Assembly (NCBI GenBank): GCA_041485845.1
Contig: JBGPKH010000111.1
Location: forward strand, 1 to 17,670
Direction of reading: 5' to 3'
DNA from: OMOG01 sp041485845
GTDB taxonomy: Bacteria > Acidobacteriota > Terriglobia > Bryobacterales > Bryobacteraceae
DNA length: 17,670 nucleotides
The notes under the pieces are model-generated. The model was not told the origin of the DNA and searched no databases. It was given only the letters and a program-made list of their open reading frames with translations. Each line of letters starts with the position of its first letter. The first letter of the stretch is position 1. The position numbers and the translations under genes were made by a program. Shown here piece by piece: positions 1 through 6,417 of the stretch.

Positions 1-468
1 GATCGGGGACCTTTTGTGGATGGGCGGATCATCGATCTGTCGCGGGCCGCGGCGCGGAGTATCGGGCTGATCGAGCCGGGGACGGCGCAGGTACGGGTCG
101 AGATCATGGGGGATGGCGGGCTGGCAGCCGGAGCGCCAGGCGGAGCGCCCCCACTCTACGCGGTGCAGACTGGGGCGTTTCGAAATCCGGGCAACGCGGA
201 GCGGCATCTCGGACTGATGCGGTCCCGATGGGGCTCGGCGCGGATGGCGCCGGCCGAGGGGGATTCCGGGATCTGGCGCGTGCTGGCGGGCTCGGAAACG
301 TCCAGGGACGCCGCGGACGCGTTGTGCGCACGCATCCGGCGCGATTCAGGTGAGAATAATGCGTTCGTCGTTCGACTAGATTCTTCTCATGAACCGGACC
401 GTCCCGGGCAGTTCCCACGGCCTCGTGGGACAGTCGCCGCAGATGGGCTCCATTCGCCGTCTAATTGA
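1..468 (+). CDS. rlpA: RlpA-like septal ring lytic transglycosylase, C-terminal part (5' truncated by window)
   Basis: The reading frame is open from base 1 and stops with TGA at 466-468, so the N-terminus lies outside the window. The first ~37 visible residues carry the end of the double-psi beta-barrel domain typical of RlpA (DRGPFVDGRIIDLSRAAA, then a GLIEPGTAQVRVE stretch). A short linker leads to a SPOR domain (YAVQTGAFRNPGNAERHL onward, about visible residues 52-125), which in this family binds denuded septal peptidoglycan. By family knowledge RlpA is an outer-membrane lipoprotein that cleaves naked glycan strands at the septum. The last ~25 residues are low-complexity, and their DNA also encodes the start of the next gene in another frame (80-bp overlap). 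The domain assignment is secure. The symbol is by similarity, and the catalytic Asp/His region is not fully visible. Confidence 0.85.
   Translation, partial: DRGPFVDGRIIDLSRAAARSIGLIEPGTAQVRVEIMGDGGLAAGAPGGAPPLYAVQTGAFRNPGNAERHLGLMRSRWGSARMAPAEGDSGIWRVLAGSETSRDAADALCARIRRDSGENNAFVVRLDSSHEPDRPGQFPRPRGTVAADGLHSPSN
377..382 (+). promoter_or_regulatory. Candidate -10 hexamer (TAGATT) for a leaderless start at 389
   Basis: TAGATT ends exactly 6 nt before the ATG at 389, which would put transcription start on or next to the A of ATG. No convincing -35 is visible at the usual distance, and there is no Shine-Dalgarno sequence in front of this ATG. The same spacing recurs at three other starts in the window. 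The site lies inside the rlpA coding region. Confidence 0.3.
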
Positions 469-1393
469 AAAAGCTGCGCGCACCCGTCTGCCCGTCCTGC
501 TGCTGGGCGAGACCGGCACGGGTAAGGAGGTGGTGGCCCGCGCCATTCACGATGCCAACCCAAGTGGACAGTTCGTTCCCATCGATTGCGGCTCGCTGGT
601 GGGCACGCTCATGGAGAGCGAGCTTTTTGGCCACGTGAAGGGGTCCTTCAGCGGCGCGGGCGAAAACAAGAAGGGGTTGGTGGAGCTGGCCGACGGGGGA
701 ACCGCGTTCTTCGACGAGATCGGCGACCTTCCGCTGGAAATGCAGGTGAAGCTGCTGCGGCTGATCCAGGAAAGTGAATTCCGGGCGGTCGGCTCGTTGC
801 AGTGGCGCAAGGTGGATCTGCGGATCATCGCGGCGACGCACCGCAATTTGCAGGCCGAAGTGGCCGCGGCGCGGTTCCGGCAGGACCTCTATTACCGGCT
901 CAACGTATTCACCATCCACCTGCCGGCGCTGCGGGATCGCAAAGACGACGTGCCGCTGCTCATCGACCATTTCCTGGAAGGCGGGCCGGGGCTGCGCGGA
1001 TTCTATCCGAGCCAGGAGATCCTCGACCTGCTGATTTCCTTCGACTGGCCGGGCAACATTCGCGAGCTGCAGCACTGCGTAGAGCGGATGACCGCCCTGC
1101 AATCGGAGGGAGCCTTGCAAATGGCGGATCTGCCGTCTGCCCTGCAACTCCACAAGGCTGCGGGGTTGCGTCGTCTGATGGAGGTGGTGGCGCAGGATCC
1201 GCGTGGGGTAGACGCCCTGCCCGATTTTGCGGTGGCGCCCAAGTCGCCCGTGATCTCCCTTCCGCAGGTTGAAAAGCAGACCATCTCGGCGGCGCTGGCC
1301 TCGACCCACGGCGAACGCCTGCGGGCGGCGCGCATCCTGGGAATCGGCCGTACCACTCTCTATCGCAAAATGAAAGAATACGGGATTGAGTGA
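389..1393 (+). CDS. Sigma-54-dependent transcriptional activator (AAA+ plus Fis-type HTH, no receiver domain)
   Basis: This 334-residue bacterial enhancer-binding protein consists almost only of the AAA+ motor and a DNA-binding tail. Visible motifs are Walker A GETGTGKE (residues 40-47), a GAFTGA-type sigma-54 contact loop written here as GSFSGA (85-90), Walker B GTAFFDEIGD (104-113), the RQDLYYRLN arginine region (164-171), sensor II WPGNIREL (220-227), and a C-terminal Fis-like helix-turn-helix (about 295-332, ending RTTLYRKMKEYGIE). There is no N-terminal receiver, PAS or GAF domain, so it resembles PspF-type activators controlled by a partner or by expression level. The ATG at 389 is the first possible start after an in-frame TAG at 377, and it lies 80 bp inside rlpA. 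The stop overlaps the TTG start of the glycosyltransferase. No convincing -24/-12 promoter was noticed nearby, so its targets are unknown. Confidence 0.9.
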   Translation: MNRTVPGSSHGLVGQSPQMGSIRRLIEKAARTRLPVLLLGETGTGKEVVARAIHDANPSGQFVPIDCGSLVGTLMESELFGHVKGSFSGAGENKKGLVELADGGTAFFDEIGDLPLEMQVKLLRLIQESEFRAVGSLQWRKVDLRIIAATHRNLQAEVAAARFRQDLYYRLNVFTIHLPALRDRKDDVPLLIDHFLEGGPGLRGFYPSQEILDLLISFDWPGNIRELQHCVERMTALQSEGALQMADLPSALQLHKAAGLRRLMEVVAQDPRGVDALPDFAVAPKSPVISLPQVEKQTISAALASTHGERLRAARILGIGRTTLYRKMKEYGIE

Positions 1394-2426
1394 TGCCACC
1401 ATCGCGCTGGATGCCACCTACAGCATCGGCGACGAACTCTCCGGAGTCGGGCTCTATTCGCGCGAGATCTTGCTGGGTCTGGCGCAAGCCCATCCCGAGG
1501 TGCGCTTCGAGTTCTGGTATCGGCCGCACCGCTACTTCCGGTCGCGGGCAATCCAACTGCCGTCCAACGTGAGGCGCCGCTTGCTTGCGGAGCCGCTGGG
1601 CCCACGGTCGGCGGGCCTGTTCCATGGACTGAACCAGCGGCTGCCGCGCATACGGATGCAGCGTGCCATTGCGACGTTTCACGATCTGTTCGTCATGACC
1701 GGGGAGTACTCGACGCCGGAGTTCCGCGCGCGTTTCACGGAGCAGGCGCGCGATGCCGCTTGGCGGGCCGACGCCATCATCACGGTGTCCGAGTTCACCA
1801 GGAGCCAGGTGGTATCTCTGCTGGGCGTGGAGCCGGCGAAGGTGCGGGTGGTACGCCACGGGACGCGCCGCCTACCCCTTCCGCAGGGCGTGGGCCGGGA
1901 AAAGATCATCCTGAATGTTGGAGCGATGCAGAAGCGCAAGAACATCGCGCGCCTGGTGGAGGCGTTCGCGACGGTGGACCGCTCGTGGAAGCTGGTGCTG
2001 GCGGGGTCGGCGGGATATGGCGCGAAGGATATCCTGCGAGCGATCGAGCGAAGTCCCGCCCGCGAGCGCATTGCGGTGCTGGGTTACGTGACTCCCGAAG
2101 ACCTCGCGGCATGGTATGGGCGCGCCATGATCTTTGCCTTCCCGTCGCTGGATGAAGGCTTCGGCATGCCGCTGCTGGAAGCCATGACGGCGGGAATCCC
2201 GATCGTCACCTCCGATCGTTCCGCGCTCCCGGAAGTGGCGGGCGATGCGGCCCTGCTGGTGGATCCCGAGAGCACCGAGGCGCTGGGGCAGGCGCTGCGG
2301 GAGTTGACCCAAAAAGACGATCTGCGGGCCGAGCTGGCGCAACGTGGGGAGGCGCGGGCGCAACTGTTTACGTGGGAAAAAGCAGTCCGCGAAACGTGGG
2401 ACGTGTATCGGGAAGCGATCGCCTGA
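1386..2426 (+). CDS. GT4-family glycosyltransferase (GT-B fold)
   Basis: The 346-residue protein has an N-terminal acceptor domain opening with IALDATYSIGDELSGVGLYSRE (about residues 6-27) and a C-terminal nucleotide-sugar domain with NVGAMQKRKNIARLVEAF (177-194). The retaining EX7E motif is present in DEGFGMPLLEAM (E257 and E265), followed by TSDRSALPEVAGDAALLVDP. Such enzymes transfer sugars from NDP- or GDP-donors in lipopolysaccharide, capsule or glycolipid synthesis; donor and acceptor cannot be read from sequence. The best start is TTG at 1386, overlapping the upstream stop by 8 bp, so translation is probably coupled to the sigma-54 activator. An ATG at 1393 is out of frame. The stop is separated by only 3 bp from the stop of the convergent small gene. 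Confidence 0.9.
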   Translation: MSDATIALDATYSIGDELSGVGLYSREILLGLAQAHPEVRFEFWYRPHRYFRSRAIQLPSNVRRRLLAEPLGPRSAGLFHGLNQRLPRIRMQRAIATFHDLFVMTGEYSTPEFRARFTEQARDAAWRADAIITVSEFTRSQVVSLLGVEPAKVRVVRHGTRRLPLPQGVGREKIILNVGAMQKRKNIARLVEAFATVDRSWKLVLAGSAGYGAKDILRAIERSPARERIAVLGYVTPEDLAAWYGRAMIFAFPSLDEGFGMPLLEAMTAGIPIVTSDRSALPEVAGDAALLVDPESTEALGQALRELTQKDDLRAELAQRGEARAQLFTWEKAVRETWDVYREAIA

Positions 2427-2429
2427 CCG

Positions 2430-2744
2430 CTACCGGTTTTCTTCGTCTACCGCAATCTTGAGGGCGCGCAGAAAGCGCTGGTCCTGGGAAGTGAGTTTGA
2501 TTTTGCCGGTGGTCTCGAAACCGCGTTTCGGCTCCTCGTTCTGCTCCGTTGTTCGCTCCTCGTCGTCCTCGTCGCCGCTCTCATCCCTTCGGTTGAAACC
2601 GATGGTGGCTTCCAGGACGAGGAAGACGTCATAGCCCGCTCTCTTGATTTCGCCGATCGCCTCCGCGATCCGGTCGGACTCGGAGAGGGAATCGTTGATC
2701 GCGTTTCCCAACTCCTGCATGAGGTGCTTCAATGGCTCTTCCAC
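2430..2744 (-). CDS. Small acidic hypothetical protein
   Basis: This 104-residue protein is not recognised. The N-terminal half looks helical (EPLKHLMQELGNAINDSL, then AEAIGEIKRAGYDVFLVLEATIGF). The middle is a strongly acidic, probably disordered stretch (about residues 53-72, rich in E and D). The C-terminus is basic-helical (KIKLTSQDQRFLRALKIAVD). There is no signal peptide or membrane segment. The start is GTG at 2744, chosen because AAGGGGAG sits 5 nt upstream and a good promoter lies at 2815-2843. These signals make it a real gene although no family could be named. The + strand frame across the same DNA has no such support. A role cannot be assigned. Confidence 0.7.
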   Translation of the reverse strand: MEEPLKHLMQELGNAINDSLSESDRIAEAIGEIKRAGYDVFLVLEATIGFNRRDESGDEDDEERTTEQNEEPKRGFETTGKIKLTSQDQRFLRALKIAVDEENR

Positions 2745-2800
2745 GGGTACTCCCCTTATGGTGGATGCGCCGGACCTGACCGGCGTTCCACGGGCCGCAA

Positions 2801-2826
2801 CTCCACTCGTTCCGATTGTAGTGGAG
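2801..2826. repeat. 7-bp inverted repeat overlapping a promoter -10
   Basis: CTCCACT (2801-2807) and AGTGGAG (2820-2826) are perfect reverse complements separated by 12 bp. They lie in the divergent region between the small acidic gene and the two-helix membrane protein. The right arm overlaps the minus-strand -10. A repressor site is possible; a chance occurrence cannot be excluded. Confidence 0.3.
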
Positions 2827-2843
2827 CCGGCGGCGGTTCACAA
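2815..2843 (-). promoter_or_regulatory. Sigma-70-type promoter for the small acidic gene
   Basis: On the minus strand, TTGTGA (2843-2838) and TACAAT (2820-2815) are separated by exactly 17 bp, matching the -35/-10 consensus at 4/6 and 5/6 positions. The predicted transcript would start near 2808 and run about 64 nt to the GTG at 2744, which has a strong Shine-Dalgarno. An inverted repeat (CTCCACT at 2801-2807, AGTGGAG at 2820-2826) overlaps the -10 end and the predicted start point and could be an operator. Confidence 0.5.
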
Positions 2844-2913
2844 GCACAACTATTATTCTATCGGCAAATCAGGAGCAGGACAGCATAGCGGCGTATTCCG
2901 GGTTGCAGTTTGT

Positions 2914-2919
2914 TACGAT
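2914..2919 (+). promoter_or_regulatory. Candidate -10 hexamer (TACGAT) upstream of the two-helix membrane protein
   Basis: TACGAT ends 6 nt before a GTG at 2926, which is in frame with and one codon after the ATG at 2923. If the transcript is leaderless, GTG 2926 rather than ATG 2923 would be the true start. No clear -35 is seen. Confidence 0.3.
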
Positions 2920-2922
2920 GGA

Positions 2923-3243
2923 ATGGTGATCAGCCGTTCAACCGGGCGCGCTGCCGGCCGCATCGCCAAGCGGCACGGGCAAATTTTCATCAAGCACGTG
3001 GTACCGGCCGTCATCAAGCCGGCCCGAACTCTGTGGAACGAGTTTATCGGGTTTGTTTTCTTGTGTTTCGGCATCATCTTCGGGTTCAAAACGGTACGCC
3101 TCGCGGTGGATTATGTGAGGCCCGGACCGGAAGACGGGATCGCCGAGCTGATCCGTCTGGCGATAGCCGGATCCTGTACCCTGCTCATGCTTTGGTTCGG
3201 TGTCACCTCGTTTTGGCGAGCTCGCAAAATTTCGCGATCATGA
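2923..3243 (+). CDS. Small two-helix membrane protein, function unknown
   Basis: The 106-residue product has a basic N-terminus (about residues 1-35, many Arg/Lys/His) and two hydrophobic segments: about 40-58 (EFIGFVFLCFGIIFGFKTV) and 76-96 (LIRLAIAGSCTLLMLWFGV). The segments are joined by a polar loop (DYVRPGPEDGIAE), and the protein ends in a basic tail. This suggests an inner-membrane hairpin with both termini in the cytoplasm by the positive-inside rule. A longer in-frame extension exists upstream, but it would run through the divergent promoter region. ATG 2923 (or GTG 2926) starts just after a -10-like hexamer. Its TGA overlaps the mutase ATG as ATGA, so the two genes are translationally coupled. 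No family could be named. Confidence 0.65.
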   Translation: MVISRSTGRAAGRIAKRHGQIFIKHVVPAVIKPARTLWNEFIGFVFLCFGIIFGFKTVRLAVDYVRPGPEDGIAELIRLAIAGSCTLLMLWFGVTSFWRARKISRS

Positions 3244-4736
3244 ACCATCGGCTAGGTAAACCTGGCGAGTTTCCATACACCCGCGGTGTTTACCGCGATA
3301 TGTACCGCAGCCGGCTGTGGACCATGCGCCAGTATGCCGGATTCGGTACCGCTGACGAAAGTAATCGGCGCTACCGTTATCTCTTGTCGCAGGGGACCAC
3401 CGGGCTTTCGGTAGCCTTCGATCTTCCCACGCAGATGGGGATGGATTCCGACCATCCGATGGCTGCCGGAGAAGTAGGGCGCGTGGGGGTGGCGATTTCG
3501 TCGCTGGCGGACATGCAGCGGCTGTTCGACGGCATCCCGCTCGAGGACGTCTCGACGTCCATGACCATCAACTCGACGGCCGCAATTCTGCTGGCCTACT
3601 ACGCGCTGGTGGCGCGCCGCCAGGGCGCGGATCTGCGCAAGCTGGCGGGCACCATTCAGAACGACATCCTCAAGGAATATATTGCGCGCGGTACGTACAT
3701 TTATCCGCCGCGGCCGGCGATGCGGATCATCACGGATGTGTTCGCGTGGGCGGGACGCGAGATGCCGGAGTGGAACACGATTTCGATCAGCGGGTACCAC
3801 ATTCGCGAAGCGGGGTCGACGGCGGTGCAGGAGCTGGCGTTCACGTTCGCCAACGCCATCGCCTATATCGACGCGGCGATTGCGGCGGGGCTGGCGGTGG
3901 ATTCGTTCGCGCCGCGGCTTTCGTTTTTTTTCAACTCGCACAACGATTTTCTGGAGGAGATCGCGAAGTTCCGCGCGGCGCGGCGGATTTACGCGGGCCT
4001 GATGCACGAGCGCTTCGGGGCGCGCGATCCGCGGTCCACGATGCTGCGGTTTCACGTGCAGACGGCGGGCTCCACGCTGACCGCGCAGCAGCCGGACGTG
4101 AACATCGTGCGCACGGCGTTGCAGGCCATGGCCGCGGTGCTGGGCGGAGCGCAATCGCTGCACACCAATTCACGCGATGAGGCGCTGGCGCTGCCCACCG
4201 AGGAATCGGCGCGCATCGCGCTGCGCACCCAGCAGATCATCGCGTACGAGACGGGCGTGACCAATACGGTGGACCCGGCGGGCGGGAGCGAGGCGATCGA
4301 AGCGCTCACCAATTCGATCGAGCGCGGGGTTGCGGATTACCTGAAGCGGATCGACGAGATGGGCGGGACGCTGCGCGCCATCGAGGCCGGGTACATTCAG
4401 AACGAAATCCAGAATGCGGCGTATCGGTATCAGCGCGAGATCGAATCGGGCGAGCGGATTGTGGTGGGGGTGAACCGGTTCCAGCAGGAGGAGCGCGCGG
4501 TTCCGACGTTCCGGCTGGATCCGGCGCTGGAGCGAGCGCAGGTGGAGGGATTGCGGCAGGTGCGGGCCTCGCGGAGTCAGTCGCGGGTGGAGACGACGCT
4601 CGCGGCGCTGGAGCAGGCGGCGCGCGCCGGTGAGAATCTCATGCCGCCGATCTTCGAAGCGGCGGACGCGTATGCCACGGTGGGCGAGATCTCGGATCGG
4701 CTACGGGCGGTGTTCGGGGAGTATCGCGAGGGGTGA
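3240..4736 (+). CDS. Methylmalonyl-CoA mutase, large (catalytic) subunit without B12-binding domain
   Basis: This 498-residue catalytic TIM-barrel half of an adenosylcobalamin-dependent acyl-CoA mutase interconverts (R)-methylmalonyl-CoA and succinyl-CoA. Landmarks are RQYAGFGTADESN (residues 30-42), GLSVAFDLPTQMG (55-67), GTIQNDILKEYIARGTYIYPP (137-157), SISGYHIREAG (182-192, with Y186 and H187 matching the catalytic Tyr243/His244 of the Propionibacterium enzyme), FAPRLSFF (223-230) and QSLHTNSRDEALALPT (305-320). Y32 and R150 align with Tyr89 and Arg207, the pair that distinguishes methylmalonyl-CoA from isobutyryl-CoA mutases (Phe/Gln). The chain ends at about residue 498 with no C-terminal cobalamin domain, so a separate small B12-binding subunit must be encoded elsewhere. 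ATG 3240 overlaps the upstream stop. The open frame extends much further upstream, but that part does not resemble the family. Confidence 0.92.
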   Translation: MNHRLGKPGEFPYTRGVYRDMYRSRLWTMRQYAGFGTADESNRRYRYLLSQGTTGLSVAFDLPTQMGMDSDHPMAAGEVGRVGVAISSLADMQRLFDGIPLEDVSTSMTINSTAAILLAYYALVARRQGADLRKLAGTIQNDILKEYIARGTYIYPPRPAMRIITDVFAWAGREMPEWNTISISGYHIREAGSTAVQELAFTFANAIAYIDAAIAAGLAVDSFAPRLSFFFNSHNDFLEEIAKFRAARRIYAGLMHERFGARDPRSTMLRFHVQTAGSTLTAQQPDVNIVRTALQAMAAVLGGAQSLHTNSRDEALALPTEESARIALRTQQIIAYETGVTNTVDPAGGSEAIEALTNSIERGVADYLKRIDEMGGTLRAIEAGYIQNEIQNAAYRYQREIESGERIVVGVNRFQQEERAVPTFRLDPALERAQVEGLRQVRASRSQSRVETTLAALEQAARAGENLMPPIFEAADAYATVGEISDRLRAVFGEYREG

Positions 4737-4754
4737 GGGGGCTGAGGGCTGCCC

Positions 4755-4760
4755 TACAAT
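4755..4760 (+). promoter_or_regulatory. Candidate -10 hexamer (TACAAT) for a leaderless start at 4767
   Basis: TACAAT (5/6 to consensus) is followed by six bases, GGGAGC, and then ATG. The first transcribed base would be expected at or next to the A of ATG. The purine-rich GGGAG abuts the ATG too closely to be an efficient Shine-Dalgarno. The same layout precedes the paralogous gene at 5397. Confidence 0.4.
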
Positions 4761-4766
4761 GGGAGC

Positions 4767-5363
4767 ATGAAGGTTTTTGCGATTGGGCTGGTTGCCCTGC
4801 TGGCTGGTCTGGCGGCGACTCCGGAGGTCGATAAGGCCAAGGCTCTGGGAAATCCGTCGGCCCCCATTCAGATCGAAGTCTTCTCTTCCTTCGACTGTCC
4901 CCACTGCAAGGAATTACACGAGCACACCATCCCGCTGTTGATGAAGGACTACGTGGTGCCGGGTAAGGCGTACCTGGTGAATCGCGAATTTCCGCTATCC
5001 GGTCAGTACCATCCCTACGCTCAAGAAGCCGCCCAATACGCGACTGCGGCCGCGCGGATCGGAAAATATGAGCAGGTGGCCGGGGCGCTGTTCGCCAACC
5101 AGGCGGGTTGGACATCGACCGGCAAAGTCTGGGACGCGGTGGCGCCGGTTCTCACTCCGGCGGAGCAGAAGAAGGTGCAGGCGTTGGCGAAGGACCCCGG
5201 GGTGATCGCCGAAGTGAAACGCGAGTATGACGAGGGCGTGGCTGCGGCGATCACGGGGACGCCCACGCTGATTGTGACGCACGGGTCGCGGCGGTATCCG
5301 ATCCTGTCGCAACAGCTCGAGTATTCGCTGCTGAAGTCGCTGCTGAACGGGTTTTTGAAATAG
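4767..5363 (+). CDS. DsbA-like periplasmic thiol-disulfide oxidoreductase, copy 1 (CPHC)
   Basis: The 198-residue protein has a short hydrophobic leader (residues 1-17, MKVFAIGLVALLAGLAA) and a thioredoxin-fold domain of the DsbA/DSBA_4 type. FSSFDCPHCKELHE contains the redox pair C44-P-H-C47, identical to the DsbA active site, and the cis-proline loop is GTPT (P166). The helical insert between them (about 80-155) is typical of DsbA. Such proteins oxidise or isomerise disulfides in exported proteins. The gene is followed 33 bp later by a paralogue of the same length and then by a MauE-type membrane protein. ATG 4767 is supported by the leader sequence and by the conserved upstream hexamer. 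The leader is short for a classical signal peptide, so membrane anchoring is possible. Confidence 0.88.
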   Translation: MKVFAIGLVALLAGLAATPEVDKAKALGNPSAPIQIEVFSSFDCPHCKELHEHTIPLLMKDYVVPGKAYLVNREFPLSGQYHPYAQEAAQYATAAARIGKYEQVAGALFANQAGWTSTGKVWDAVAPVLTPAEQKKVQALAKDPGVIAEVKREYDEGVAAAITGTPTLIVTHGSRRYPILSQQLEYSLLKSLLNGFLK

Positions 5364-5384
5364 CGGGACAGACGATGTACGGAT

Positions 5385-5390
5385 TACAAT
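5385..5390 (+). promoter_or_regulatory. Candidate -10 hexamer (TACAAT) for a leaderless start at 5397
   Basis: TACAAT is followed by AGAAGC and ATG, repeating the arrangement at 4755-4767 (shared pattern TACAATnGnAGCATGAAG). It may be retained from the gene duplication or conserved as a promoter. A TTGAAA at 5355-5360 is 24 bp away, too far for a standard -35. Confidence 0.35.
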
Positions 5391-5396
5391 AGAAGC

Positions 5397-5993
5397 ATGA
5401 AGCCCTCTGCCATCGCGCTCGCCGCGCTGCTTCCCTGTCTGGCCGCTTCCCTGGGAGAGGTCGATAAGGCCAAGACGTTCGGGAATCCCGGTGCTCCCGT
5501 GCGCATCGAACTGTTCAGCGATTTCCAATGCCCCGGGTGCAAAGCATTTCACGAGGTGCTGCTGCCCGTGATCATTCGGGACTACGTGGTGCCGGGCAAG
5601 GCGTATATCTTCAATCACGAGTTCCCGCTCGCGATGCATCCGCATTCGCGCGAGGCCGCAAACCTGGCGACCGCGGCCGCGACCGTGGGTAAGTATTCGC
5701 AGGTCGCGGACGTGTTGTTCCTGAACCAGGCGTCCTGGGGCACGAACGGCAAGGTTTGGGAAACGGTGGCGACGGTTCTCACTCCAGCCGAGCAGAAGAA
5801 GGTGCAGGCCCTGGCAAAGGACCCGGCGATTCTCGCGCAGGTGCAACAGGAGGTGGACTCGGGCCAGGCGCAGAGGATTCCACAGACGCCCACCATCATC
5901 GTCAGCCGGGGCGCGAAGCGATATTCGTTTCCAGGCCCCGACCAGAACAACTATCCCCTGCTGCGGTCCCTGATCGATGGTCTTCTCAAGTAA
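5397..5993 (+). CDS. DsbA-like thiol-disulfide oxidoreductase, copy 2 (CPGC)
   Basis: This 198-residue tandem paralogue of the preceding gene shares blocks such as DYVVPGKAY and VLTPAEQKKVQALAKDP. The redox pair is C45-P-G-C48 (FSDFQCPGCKAFHE) and the cis-proline is P165 in QTPT. The dipeptide between the cysteines differs from copy 1 (PG against PH), which in this superfamily changes redox potential, so the two copies may have different jobs (inference). The leader (MKPSAIALAALLPCLAASLG) contains C14, but LLPC is not a canonical lipobox. The 3' end overlaps the MauE-like start by 17 bp, pointing to co-translation with that membrane protein. Confidence 0.88.
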   Translation: MKPSAIALAALLPCLAASLGEVDKAKTFGNPGAPVRIELFSDFQCPGCKAFHEVLLPVIIRDYVVPGKAYIFNHEFPLAMHPHSREAANLATAAATVGKYSQVADVLFLNQASWGTNGKVWETVATVLTPAEQKKVQALAKDPAILAQVQQEVDSGQAQRIPQTPTIIVSRGAKRYSFPGPDQNNYPLLRSLIDGLLK

Positions 5994-6417
5994 GCCCCTT
6001 CGCTGGCTCGAGTTGATCCTGCGGATCGCGCTGGGCGGCATCTTCACCTACGCTGCGTGGGTCAAGCTGCGCGACCCGTGGGAGTTGTATGCGCTGGCGA
6101 TCAACTCCTACGAGGTGCTCCCGCTGTGGGCCGTGGAAATCGTGGCGCGCACGCTGCCGTGGCTCGAACTGGCGATCGGCGTCGGACTGATTGCCGGCAT
6201 CTGGCTGCGGATCTCGGCGACCGTGACGTCGTTGCTGCTGATGGTGTTCTTCGCGCTCATGGTGCGGGCGTTCGCCAAGGGCATGCAGATCAATTGCGGC
6301 TGCTTTGGGGGCGCCGACATCATTTCCAAATGGACGCTGCTGCGCGACGGGAGCATGCTGGCGGGCTCGCTGCTGCTGACCTCGATGGCGTTCGCGCGGC
6401 AGCGCAAGACGACGTGA
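5977..6417 (+). CDS. MauE/DoxX-family membrane protein
   Basis: The 146-residue integral membrane protein has about four predicted helices (roughly residues 10-28, 52-77, 80-98 and 122-140). It has the family signature of MauE/DoxX-like proteins: a KLRDPWELYALAINSYEVLP loop after helix 1 and an INCGCFGG motif (C107 and C109) after helix 3. MauE is known from methylamine utilisation clusters, where it works with the thioredoxin-like MauD in disulfide formation during enzyme maturation. Here it overlaps a DsbA-like gene by 17 bp, so a role as the membrane redox partner (DsbB-like) of the two DsbA-like proteins is a reasonable inference. No mau structural genes are present, so methylamine metabolism itself is not implied. 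Confidence 0.82.
   Translation: MVFSSKPLRWLELILRIALGGIFTYAAWVKLRDPWELYALAINSYEVLPLWAVEIVARTLPWLELAIGVGLIAGIWLRISATVTSLLLMVFFALMVRAFAKGMQINCGCFGGADIISKWTLLRDGSMLAGSLLLTSMAFARQRKTT

Noticed and set aside
461..1417. A 318-codon minus-strand frame
   Set aside because: It is antisense to the sigma-54 activator, whose motifs are intact throughout.
3441..3443. Met68 in the DLPTQMGMDSDHP loop of the mutase looked like loss of the substrate-binding tyrosine
   Set aside because: Counting back from the catalytic His and Arg shows the discriminating Tyr89 equivalent is Y32 in RQYAGF, which is present. Position 68 is not that residue.
5430..5441. C14 of the second DsbA-like protein as a lipoprotein cysteine
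   Set aside because: The preceding residues LLP do not fit the lipobox (Pro at -1), so lipidation is unlikely.
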